Source of the DNA: CAYIVF01 sp964366875
GTDB lineage: Bacteria; Patescibacteriota; Minisyncoccia; Minisyncoccales; Staskawiczbacteraceae
Reading direction: 5' to 3'
Assembly (NCBI GenBank): GCA_964366875.1
Contig: CAYIVF010000017.1
Span: 1 to 14,180, forward strand
Length of the DNA: 14,180 nt
Shown: piece after piece, positions 7,091-12,944 of the stretch
Layout: each line of letters opens with the position of its first letter
Position numbering within the stretch: the stretch's first letter is position 1
The notes under the pieces: model-generated
What the model was told of the DNA's origin: nothing
Database searches by the model: none
The model's input: the letters and a program-made list of their open reading frames with translations, nothing else
Position numbers and translations under genes: made by a program

Positions 7091-7168
7091 CCGGACAAAA
7101 ATGAAAATATTTTTTGTTCGGGTTGGCTGTGGGCGAGGCGTCCAAAAAATATTTTCATTTTTGTCCGG
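7091..7168. repeat. Perfect 26-bp inverted repeat with a 26-nt GC-rich loop
   Basis: The arms at 7091-7116 and 7143-7168 are exact reverse complements: CCGGACAAAAATG at the outside and ATATTTTTTG at the inside. The loop 7117-7142 is G-rich on the plus strand (GGGTTGGCTGTGGGCGAGGC). It sits between two minus-strand genes, 7 nt past the stop of the PolX-like gene and 9 nt before the efp start. Read in the gene direction it is a long, stable hairpin. It may act as a terminator or processing site, hide the efp start, or be a small non-autonomous mobile element. There is no clear target-site duplication. Confidence 0.93.
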
Positions 7169-7175
7169 TAAGCTA

Positions 7176-7859
7176 TTATACAACTCTCCACTCAATTGTA
7201 TTTTCCTTGTCGGCGAACTCCAGCCATTCGCCGTGTTTTGATATAACAAACCATTTTTTCTTTGTTTCCGACCAAATCATAGGGTCGCCTTTGTAAAACG
7301 GTTTTTTAACAATTTCTTTGGGTTTTAGCCGGTCTAATTCCAGCCACTTTTTAAATATTGTTTCAATGGCATAGTCCAATTTTCTTGTGTTCGCCCATTG
7401 AGCCACCTTATCAATAGCTTGCTTTGCTTTTTCAATTGAACCAGCTAAAACTAAAAGCTGTTTTGCAGGTTTTGTGAATCTAGAATATATTATCTTTCTT
7501 TTTTTAGCATTTTCTTTTAATTCTTGCAAGCCCAAACCCTTAGATTCAAAAAAGTGGGTGATAACTTGTCGTATGCCTGTTTCCTCTTTTAAGTCCTCAA
7601 AATACTTAATTTTTCCTCCGCCTTGATTGGCGGATTTTATATATTCTTCAATTTTTTTGGCAGTGCTCTCGCCAATACCGGGAATTTCTTTTAAGCCCTT
7701 CAATCCCGATTCTTTATAAATATTAGCCACATCCTTTTGCAAAGAATTTAAACTTTTGATGGCTTTTTTATAAGCATTAATTCTAAAAGTGCTGTCGCCC
7801 TTTATTTCCAAAAGCGCCGCTATTTCATTAAAAATTTTAGAAATCTCTTTGTTTATCAT
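7176..7859 (-). CDS. PolX-like N-terminal helix-hairpin-helix protein without polymerase domain
   Basis: The protein has 227 residues. Residues 1-95 match the N-terminal 8-kDa and fingers-type region of family X DNA polymerases (MINKEISKIFNEIAALLEIKG...FRINAYKKA). They include a helix-hairpin-helix (KEIPGIGESTAKKIEEYI, about 57-74) that in PolX binds gapped or nicked DNA. After GKIKYFEDLKEETG the PolX catalytic palm (GSYRR, DxD) and PHP exonuclease domains are absent. A different C-terminal domain (about 125-227) with WLELDRLKPKEIVKKP, KGDPMIWSETKKKWFVISK and HGEWLEF follows; I cannot assign it. I infer DNA binding, with a possible repair role. A very good promoter (TTGAAT-17-TAAAAT) reads into it. 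The next gene on the strand is efp. Confidence 0.78.
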   Translation of the reverse strand: MINKEISKIFNEIAALLEIKGDSTFRINAYKKAIKSLNSLQKDVANIYKESGLKGLKEIPGIGESTAKKIEEYIKSANQGGGKIKYFEDLKEETGIRQVITHFFESKGLGLQELKENAKKRKIIYSRFTKPAKQLLVLAGSIEKAKQAIDKVAQWANTRKLDYAIETIFKKWLELDRLKPKEIVKKPFYKGDPMIWSETKKKWFVISKHGEWLEFADKENTIEWRVV

Positions 7860-7868
7860 ATCGCTTTA

Positions 7869-7897
7869 ATTTTAGGGCTTTTTGTGATAATATTCAA
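7869..7897 (-). promoter_or_regulatory. Promoter of the PolX-like gene
   Basis: On the minus strand: -35 TTGAAT at 7897-7892, a 17-nt spacer, -10 TAAAAT at 7874-7869. Transcription would begin near 7863-7862, leaving a leader of only 2-4 nt before ATG 7859. That is effectively leaderless. Confidence 0.65.
7883..7891 (+). promoter_or_regulatory. Extended -10 promoter of thpR-murC
   Basis: TGtGATAAT at 7883-7891 is an extended -10 (GATAAT 5 of 6) with no good -35. Transcription would start near 7898, 3 nt before ATG 7901. It lies in the spacer of the opposing promoter, so polymerase can probably occupy only one of the two at a time. Confidence 0.5.
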
Positions 7898-7900
7898 CCA

Positions 7901-8482
7901 ATGGAAAAACGTCATCGTATTTTTATTGCTGTAAATTTGCCAGAGGATATAAAAAGGCAGTTGTTTTTGTACTCTGAAAAATGGCCGGAATTGCAGGCGA
8001 AGTGGACGACTAAAGATAATCTGCATATTACTTTAGAGTTTTTGGGACACCTAACAGACCAAGAGATTGCCGATGTTTGTAAGATTTCAGGCGAGGTTGC
8101 AAAAAGGCACAAGGCGTTTTCTATAACCCTAACCAAAGTTTTGTATGGACCTCCAAAGAAGATTCCTCCGCGCATGGTGTGGGCAGAGGGAGAAAAATCA
8201 GATGATTTAACTGACTTAAAACAAGACCTGCAAGAATATTTATTAGAAAGAGTTAGTTTCAGACCAGACGACCCAAAGGGTAGCCCAGGTTTTTCTCCGC
8301 ACATTACGTTGGCTAGGATTAGAGAATGGGAATGGAAAAAAATTGAACCGGAAGAAAGGCCTCAAGTCTTTGAAGAAATTGATATAACTTTTACAGTTGA
8401 ATCAATTGAGGTGGAAGAGTCAGAGCTGAAAAAGGGAGGGCCTCAATATACAATATTAGAATCGCATAACTTAGGAGAATGA
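7901..8482 (+). CDS. thpR: RNA 2',3'-cyclic phosphodiesterase / 2'-5' RNA ligase
   Basis: The protein has 193 residues, normal for ThpR/LigT of the 2H phosphoesterase superfamily. Both catalytic H-x-T motifs are present: HITL at 42-45 in NLHITLEFLGHL and HITLAR at 134-139 in FSPHITLARI. The start RIFIAVNLPEDIKRQL and the central PRMVWAEGE are also typical. The enzyme opens 2',3'-cyclic phosphates on RNA ends and can join 2'-5' links in vitro; its in vivo role is unclear. It acts in the cytoplasm. Its stop TGA overlaps the murC start in an ATGA arrangement (8479-8482), so murC is probably translationally coupled to it. Confidence 0.92.
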   Translation: MEKRHRIFIAVNLPEDIKRQLFLYSEKWPELQAKWTTKDNLHITLEFLGHLTDQEIADVCKISGEVAKRHKAFSITLTKVLYGPPKKIPPRMVWAEGEKSDDLTDLKQDLQEYLLERVSFRPDDPKGSPGFSPHITLARIREWEWKKIEPEERPQVFEEIDITFTVESIEVEESELKKGGPQYTILESHNLGE

Positions 8483-9807
8483 AAATACATTTAATCGGCA
8501 TAGGCGGAATAGGGGTTTCTGCGTTAGCGCAGTATTACCTTTCAAAAGAACACGAGGTTTCGGGTTCTGATTTGGTTGCTTCAGAGCTCACTGATTTTTT
8601 AAAGGAAAAGGGCGCCAAAATTAAGATTGGAGAACACAAAGCTAAAAACATATCTAAAGATTTGGATTTGGTTGTTTATAGCCCGGCAGTGAAAAACGAT
8701 AATTTAGAGTTGCTAAAAGCCAAAGAGTATAAGCTCAAAACTGCGAGCTATCCTGAAGCGCTTGGAGAACTTACTAATAAATATTACACAATCGCTGTTT
8801 CCGGAGCCCACGGCAAGAGCACCACAACTGCAATGATTGCCTTAGTTTTAGTTAAAGCAGGGTTTGATCCTACTGTTGTTGTGGGAACTAAAGTAAAAGA
8901 ATTCGGCGATAGCAACTTTAGGTCTGGAAAAAGCAAGTTTTTAGTTATTGAGGCTTGTGAATACGATTCTTCTTTTTTGCACTATTTGCCAAGATTGACC
9001 GTGGTGACCAATGTAGACAAAGAGCACTTAGATTATTTTAAAACTTTTAAAAATGTTGTTAAGGCTTTCAAGGATTTTATTTTAAAGCTCTCGGCGGGCG
9101 ATTTTCTGGTTTTTAATAAAGATGATAAATATATTCCCAGAATCAATAATCCAAGGTTTAAAGTAAAAGGCTATTCTATAAAACAGAAAGAAGCAGTGAA
9201 GCTGAAAAAGATTTTAAAGGTTCCGGGCATGCATAATGTTTCAAATGCGTTAGCTGCCTTAGAGGCTGCAAGAATATTGGATATTCCAGATAAAGTTTCT
9301 TTTTCAGCGCTTTCTGAATATAAAGGGGCATGGCGTAGATTTGAAATAAAAAAGAAAACAGTGAACAATAAACGGATAACAATTATCTCTGATTACGGGC
9401 ATCATCCGACAGAGGTTTTGGCTACACTTAAAGCCGCAAGAGAAAAATATCCTAAAAACCCTTCGGCAGGCTCAGGGCATAGAATTTGGTGCGTTTTTCA
9501 GCCGCATCAGCATCAAAGGACTTATTATCTGTTTAACGATTTCGTAAGAATCCTTCGACAAGCTCAGGACGATTATTTTATTGATAAAATAATCGTTACC
9601 GATATTTACGATGTTGCCGGTAGAGAGACAAAAAAAATCAATGCAGAAATAAGTTCAGAAAAACTTGTAAAAAAAATTAATAAAAAAAATATTATTTACC
9701 TTCCGACGCGCAGAGTGGAGGGTTTTGTTAAAAAGAATATAGAATCTGGAGATATTTTAGTTGTTATGGGAGCAGGAGACATTTACAAACTGGCTGATAA
9801 GTTTTAA
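8479..9807 (+). CDS. murC: UDP-N-acetylmuramate--L-alanine ligase
   Basis: The protein has 442 residues and adds L-alanine to UDP-MurNAc, the first amino acid of the peptidoglycan stem. The Rossmann start IHLIGIGGIGVSALA (3-17) binds the UDP-sugar. The ATP loop is SGAHGKSTTT (108-117). VIEACEYDSSFL (157-166) stands where many MurC proteins have EADESDGSFL. HNVSNALAALEAAR (252-265), DYGHHPTEV (305-313) and FQPHQHQRT (340-348) are family signatures. Two short segments, PSAGSGH at 328-334 and LRQAQDD at 359-365, look inserted on either side of the conserved FQPH block and are encoded by copies of the same short DNA repeat in different frames. Neither breaks the frame or removes a catalytic motif, so the enzyme is probably active. 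The start is set by the ATGA overlap with thpR. A hairpin at 9827-9857 lies downstream. Confidence 0.94.
   Translation: MKIHLIGIGGIGVSALAQYYLSKEHEVSGSDLVASELTDFLKEKGAKIKIGEHKAKNISKDLDLVVYSPAVKNDNLELLKAKEYKLKTASYPEALGELTNKYYTIAVSGAHGKSTTTAMIALVLVKAGFDPTVVVGTKVKEFGDSNFRSGKSKFLVIEACEYDSSFLHYLPRLTVVTNVDKEHLDYFKTFKNVVKAFKDFILKLSAGDFLVFNKDDKYIPRINNPRFKVKGYSIKQKEAVKLKKILKVPGMHNVSNALAALEAARILDIPDKVSFSALSEYKGAWRRFEIKKKTVNNKRITIISDYGHHPTEVLATLKAAREKYPKNPSAGSGHRIWCVFQPHQHQRTYYLFNDFVRILRQAQDDYFIDKIIVTDIYDVAGRETKKINAEISSEKLVKKINKKNIIYLPTRRVEGFVKKNIESGDILVVMGAGDIYKLADKF
9460..9478 (+). repeat. Short interspersed repeat, copy 1, inside murC
   Basis: CCTTCGGCAGGCTCAGGGC, matching copy 2 at 16 of 19 positions; the three differences are all A/G. 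It is read here as PSAGSG. The core CCTTCGACAAGCTCAGG recurs in many environmental bacterial genomes, including CPR genomes, where translations such as PSTSSG and LRQAQD turn up in unrelated proteins; this is from memory, not a search. Confidence 0.75.
9552..9570 (+). repeat. Short interspersed repeat, copy 2, inside murC
   Basis: CCTTCGACAAGCTCAGGAC, 92 bp after copy 1 and in the same orientation, but shifted in codon phase so it is read as LRQAQD. It follows LFNDFVRI in a surface-type region between the FQPH block and the DIYDVAGRE motif. Confidence 0.78.
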
Positions 9808-9826
9808 CATTTTCTATAAAAAAATC

Positions 9827-9857
9827 AGCCCCAATCTGCACTATGCAGGTCGGGGCT
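9827..9857. terminator. Hairpin terminator, strong on the minus strand, shared by convergent units
   Basis: AGCCCC..CTGCA (9827-9840) pairs with TGCAG..GGGGCT (9844-9857): 14 pairs with one mismatch and one G-U, loop CTA. On the minus strand the stem runs straight into GA then seven T (9825-9818), a classic intrinsic terminator for the small gene at 9872-10078. On the plus strand it is followed by TTTGTGTT and can end murC transcripts less efficiently. Confidence 0.88.
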
Positions 9858-9871
9858 TTGTGTTAGGGTTG

Positions 9872-10078
9872 TCAGCTTGGGCTGACTAGCTGTTTGCTCC
9901 TGCCAACTTTGTCTTCTGTCGGCGGCACAGACGAGATTTCCTTCTTGGGCCCCACGGCTTTCTTGGCCTGAGGGGGAGGTAATGGGATTCTGGCAGTGCT
10001 GTTGAAAAGCCCAATCGGGAGATGACGTGGCGTCTCGTGGCGCCACTCATTGACTAATTCGCCGGTATCTTGTGCCAT
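9872..10078 (-). CDS. Small proline/lysine-rich hypothetical protein (possibly an RNA gene instead)
   Basis: The frame gives 68 residues from ATG 10078 and has no recognised family. The N-terminal third (MAQDTGELVNEWRHETPRHL) could form a helix. The rest is rich in P, K, S and V (PLPPPQAKKAVGPKKE, SSVPPTEDKVGRSK) and is probably disordered; no signal peptide or membrane segment is visible. AAAGGA ends 6 nt before the ATG, a real Shine-Dalgarno of the kind most genes here lack. A near-consensus promoter (10213-10240), a leader of about 127 nt and a strong terminator beginning 14 nt past the stop make a closed single-gene unit of about 390 nt. By eye its GC content is well above its neighbours. 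I did not find signatures of tmRNA, RNase P RNA or SRP RNA. A structured non-coding RNA remains possible, so the coding call is moderate. Confidence 0.5.
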   Translation of the reverse strand: MAQDTGELVNEWRHETPRHLPIGLFNSTARIPLPPPQAKKAVGPKKEISSVPPTEDKVGRSKQLVSPS

Positions 10079-10087
10079 GACACGTCC

Positions 10088-10110
10088 TTTCCTTGTCTCG
10101 TTTCAGGAAA
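10088..10110 (-). promoter_or_regulatory. Possible hairpin over the Shine-Dalgarno of the small minus-strand gene
   Basis: In the minus-strand leader TTTCCT (10110-10105) can pair with AGGAAA (10093-10088) around an 11-nt loop. The 3' arm overlaps the AAAGGA ribosome-binding site (10090-10085), so the fold could partly hide it. The stem is short and may be chance. Confidence 0.3.
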
Positions 10111-10212
10111 ATACGCAAAGCGAAGTTGCCTCTTCTCCGTTTTTTTGTTTCCTACTTTTTTTTACTCCTTTCGCAAAAAGCAGGCTAAGTAAGTTTTCAA
10201 GGTAACGATATT

Positions 10213-10240
10213 ATTATAACCTTTTTAAACTGCTAGTCAA
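10213..10240 (-). promoter_or_regulatory. Near-consensus sigma-70-type promoter for the small minus-strand unit
   Basis: Minus strand: TTGACT at 10240-10235 (5 of 6), a 16-nt spacer, TATAAT at 10218-10213 (6 of 6). This is the strongest promoter in the window. Transcription would start near 10206. The leader (about 10206-10079) is purine-rich, with GCGAAAGGAGTAAAAAAAAG at about 10174-10155, and has no obvious start codon before ATG 10078. Confidence 0.75.
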
Positions 10241-10244
10241 TAGT

Positions 10245-10281
10245 TTGGCAGTGTTGTTAATTTTTATATAATGAGTATAAT
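10245..10281 (+). promoter_or_regulatory. Two overlapping promoters for the tyrS operon
   Basis: TTGGCA 10245-10250 with TATAAT 10267-10272, and TTGTTA 10254-10259 with TATAAT 10276-10281, both with 16-nt spacers and 9 bp apart. Starts would fall near 10279 and 10288, giving leaders of about 16-25 nt before ATG 10304. With the opposing promoter at 10213-10240 this makes a compact divergent control region. The rest of 9808-10303 is covered by the small gene, its leader and the terminator. Confidence 0.65.
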
Positions 10282-10303
10282 TAAATAATTATTACAAACA
10301 AAT

Positions 10304-11518
10304 ATGATAGATACAAATCCGCAAAAAATAGAAGAAGTTATCACTCGAGGAGTGGAAAACATTTATCCTAATCGTCAGGCGTTAGAAACGGTTTTAATGT
10401 CTGGCAAAAAACTTAGAATTTATTGCGGCATTGACCCGACAGGAAAGCTCCACATTGGCCATGGGGTTGTTTTGGGAAAGTTGCGCCAATTTCAGGATTT
10501 AGGACACGAAATTATTGTTTTAATTGGCGATTTCACGGCTACTATCGGCGACCCCACTGGCAAATATGAAACAAGAAAGCCCTTAACGCGAAAACAAGTA
10601 TTAGCTAACGCCAAAGATTATAAAAAACAAATTCGGAAAATTTTAGATTTTAATAAATCAAATGTTCGTTTTTTGTATAATGGAAAATGGACTAATAAAC
10701 TAAAACCAATTGATTTGCTTTCAATAGCTTCTAATTTTACTGTTGCCAGATTGTTGGAGAGAGATATGTTTCAAAAACGAATAAGAGAGGGCAGTGATAT
10801 TCATGTGCATGAATTTTTATACCCAATATTGCAGGCTTATGATTCGGTAACCATGGATGTAGATATGGAAATTGGCGGTAATGATCAAACTTTTAATATG
10901 CTGGCTGGAAGAACTTTGATGAAGAAGATGAAAAATAAGGAGAAATTTGTGTTAACAACTAAACTTTTAGTTGACCCAACTGGGAAAAAAATGGGAAAAA
11001 CAGAGGGGAATATGATTAACTTGGACGATAATCCAAAAGAAATGTATGGTAAAATAATGAGCTGGCCAGATAGTTTAATTGGTCTCGGTTTTGAAATTTG
11101 TACTAAAGTTTCTATGCAGGAATTGGTGGAAATAAAAAATAAATTGGCAAGCGGAGCCAACCCCAGAGATATTAAAGCCCGTTTAGCAAAAGAAATTGTA
11201 AAAATGTATCATGGAGAAAAGGAAGCAGAGGACGCAAAAGAAGAGTTTAATAAAGTTTTTCGCAACAAAGAACTGCCGACAGATATTCCGGTTTTTGAAA
11301 CGTCTAAAAATACTTATTTTATTTTAGACCTCTTGTTTGACGCAAAATTAGCATCATCAAAAAATGAAGCGAAAAGATTGGTTGAGGGTAAGGGAGTGGA
11401 AGTGCAAGCAGGAGACAGAAAAGAGAAAATAACTGATTGGAAAAAAGAAACTAATTTAGAAGACGGAATGATAATAAAAGTCGGCAGCAGAAAATTTGTA
11501 AAAATAAAAATAAAATAA
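10304..11518 (+). CDS. tyrS: Tyrosyl-tRNA synthetase
   Basis: The protein has 404 residues, a class I synthetase that charges tRNA-Tyr in the cytoplasm. The HIGH motif is at 50-53 in DPTGKLHIGHGVVLGKLRQF. PILQAYDSVTMDVDMEIGGNDQTFNMLAGR (173-203) contains the tyrosine pocket and resembles the TyrZ-type enzymes (GGTDQ-x-FN) more than the E. coli TyrS type (GGSDQWGN). The KMSKS loop reads KMGKT at 229-233, so Gly replaces the first Ser. The C-terminal region from about 338 (FILDLLFDAKLASSKNEAKRLVEGKGVEV) is an S4-like RNA-binding domain. It is the first gene of a plus-strand run; aspS starts 1 nt after its stop, so the two are certainly co-transcribed. Confidence 0.95.
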   Translation: MIDTNPQKIEEVITRGVENIYPNRQALETVLMSGKKLRIYCGIDPTGKLHIGHGVVLGKLRQFQDLGHEIIVLIGDFTATIGDPTGKYETRKPLTRKQVLANAKDYKKQIRKILDFNKSNVRFLYNGKWTNKLKPIDLLSIASNFTVARLLERDMFQKRIREGSDIHVHEFLYPILQAYDSVTMDVDMEIGGNDQTFNMLAGRTLMKKMKNKEKFVLTTKLLVDPTGKKMGKTEGNMINLDDNPKEMYGKIMSWPDSLIGLGFEICTKVSMQELVEIKNKLASGANPRDIKARLAKEIVKMYHGEKEAEDAKEEFNKVFRNKELPTDIPVFETSKNTYFILDLLFDAKLASSKNEAKRLVEGKGVEVQAGDRKEKITDWKKETNLEDGMIIKVGSRKFVKIKIK

Positions 11519-11519
11519 C

Positions 11520-12944
11520 ATGCCAAGATTTTTAGTCAAAGATACGGCAAAACACATAGGAGAAAAAGTAAGAGTCTGCGGGTGGGTTAATACAAGACGC
11601 GCCCACGGGAAGATTTTGTTTATTGATTTGCGGGACATCAGCGGAGTTTTACAGGTTGTTTTTGTGCCTTCAAATAAGGAAGTTTATGAGTTGGCTGAAA
11701 AATTAAGGCCTGAATGGGTTGTGGAAATTATCGGACAAATCGTAAAAAGGCCGGAAAATATGGTCAATCCAAAAATTGAAACAGGGCAAGTAGAGCTTTC
11801 GGTTGAAAGTTTAAAAGTGTTATCAGAATCAGAAACTTTGCCCCTGTCTATTGAGGGAGATGGTTATGACATTGGTGAGGAGGTAAGAATGAAATACAGA
11901 TATTTGGATTTAAGGCGGGAAAGAATGAAAAAAAATCTTATTGTGCGACATAAAGTTATCCAATTTATGAGAGATTTTTTAGCCAAAGAGGACTTTATTG
12001 AAATTGAAACTCCGATTTTGACTAAATCAACACCGGAAGGAGCCAGGGATTATGTAGTTCCTTCAAGGCAAGAGCCAGGGAAGTTTTACGCGCTTCCGCA
12101 GTCGCCCCAGCAGTACAAACAACTTTTAATGGTAGCCGGACTTGAAAAATATTTTCAGATAGCCAAATGTCTTAGGGACGAAGATCCGAGAGGGGACAGA
12201 CAGCCAGAGTTTACCCAGCTTGACATTGAGATGAGTTTTGTTGAACAAGAAGATATTTTGAATCTAACTGAGAGATTATATACAGAAATAGTTAAAAAAA
12301 TAACTCCGGAAAAGAAGATTTTACAGATTCCTTTTCCACGAATAACATATAAAGAAGCGATAGAAAAATATAATTCCGATAAGCCCGACTTGAGGAAAAA
12401 TAAAGAAGATCCCAACGAGTTAGCCTTTGCTTTTATAGTTGACTTTCCCATGTTTGAATGGAAAGAAGAAGAAAATAGATGGGACGCGATTCATCATCCA
12501 TTCACCAGGCCTCAAACTGATAATATTAAAGAATTAAAGAAAAATCCTGATAAAATTTTAGCCTATCAATATGATTTTGTATTAAACGGCTACGAGATTG
12601 GCGGGGGAAGTTTAAGAACCTACAGACCCGAAATGTTAGAGGCAATTTTTGAAGTAATGGGAAACAAAAAAGAAGATATTCGTGAAAAATTCGGCCATAT
12701 ACTTAAAGCTTTTAAATATGGCGTACCTCCTCACGGCGGAATTGCTCCAGGAATTGATAGGTTTATAATGATTTTAGCCAATGAGCCTTCAATCCGCGAA
12801 GTTATTGCTTTCCCTAAAACCGGCGATGGCAGGGATTTAATGATGCACGCCCCTTCGGAGGTAGATAAAAAACAGTTGAAGGAACTGCACATAAAGGTTG
12901 AAGCTGCGAAAAAAGTTGTTAAAAAAAATGAACCGCCAGATTAG
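11520..12944 (+). CDS. aspS: Aspartyl-tRNA synthetase lacking the bacterial GAD insert
   Basis: The protein has 474 residues; typical bacterial AspRS is near 590. The N-terminal OB-fold anticodon domain (VRVCGWVNTRRAHGKILFIDLRD) is followed by the class II core. Motif 2 is at CLRDEDPRGDRQPEFTQLD (217-235) and motif 3 at GGIAPGIDRFIMIL (406-419). SDKPDLR (286-292) is separated from VDFPMFEW (307-314) by only 14 residues, where bacterial enzymes carry the GAD domain of about 110 residues. All catalytic motifs are kept, so it should be active. His29 in RRAHG resembles relaxed-specificity AspRS (see findings). The gene starts 1 nt after tyrS and overlaps the next gene by 17 nt. Confidence 0.95.
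   Translation: MPRFLVKDTAKHIGEKVRVCGWVNTRRAHGKILFIDLRDISGVLQVVFVPSNKEVYELAEKLRPEWVVEIIGQIVKRPENMVNPKIETGQVELSVESLKVLSESETLPLSIEGDGYDIGEEVRMKYRYLDLRRERMKKNLIVRHKVIQFMRDFLAKEDFIEIETPILTKSTPEGARDYVVPSRQEPGKFYALPQSPQQYKQLLMVAGLEKYFQIAKCLRDEDPRGDRQPEFTQLDIEMSFVEQEDILNLTERLYTEIVKKITPEKKILQIPFPRITYKEAIEKYNSDKPDLRKNKEDPNELAFAFIVDFPMFEWKEEENRWDAIHHPFTRPQTDNIKELKKNPDKILAYQYDFVLNGYEIGGGSLRTYRPEMLEAIFEVMGNKKEDIREKFGHILKAFKYGVPPHGGIAPGIDRFIMILANEPSIREVIAFPKTGDGRDLMMHAPSEVDKKQLKELHIKVEAAKKVVKKNEPPD

Noticed and set aside
7091..7168. Calling the inverted repeat an insertion sequence
   Set aside because: There is no transposase frame, only 78 bp in total, and no clear flanking target duplication.
7082..7249. 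N-terminal extension of EF-P to ATG 7249
   Set aside because: It would run through the inverted repeat and the 3' end of the PolX-like gene. EF-P proteins begin with the MLSHTDLKKG-type sequence at 7081, which gives the standard length.
9825..10046. A 73-codon minus-strand frame in the small unit
   Set aside because: It is out of frame with the 68-codon frame that has the Shine-Dalgarno, and it reads into the terminator stem.
9818..10206. tmRNA, RNase P RNA or SRP RNA in the 390-nt unit
   Set aside because: I looked for a tRNA-like end with a GGTTCGA-type loop, the GAGGAAAGTCC core of RNase P RNA, and the SRP Alu/S-domain signatures, and saw none.
12898..12927. TTG start at 12898 for the carboxypeptidase
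   Set aside because: It adds ten mostly basic residues encoded within the aspS end. ATG 12928 gives a normal anchor and a smaller overlap.
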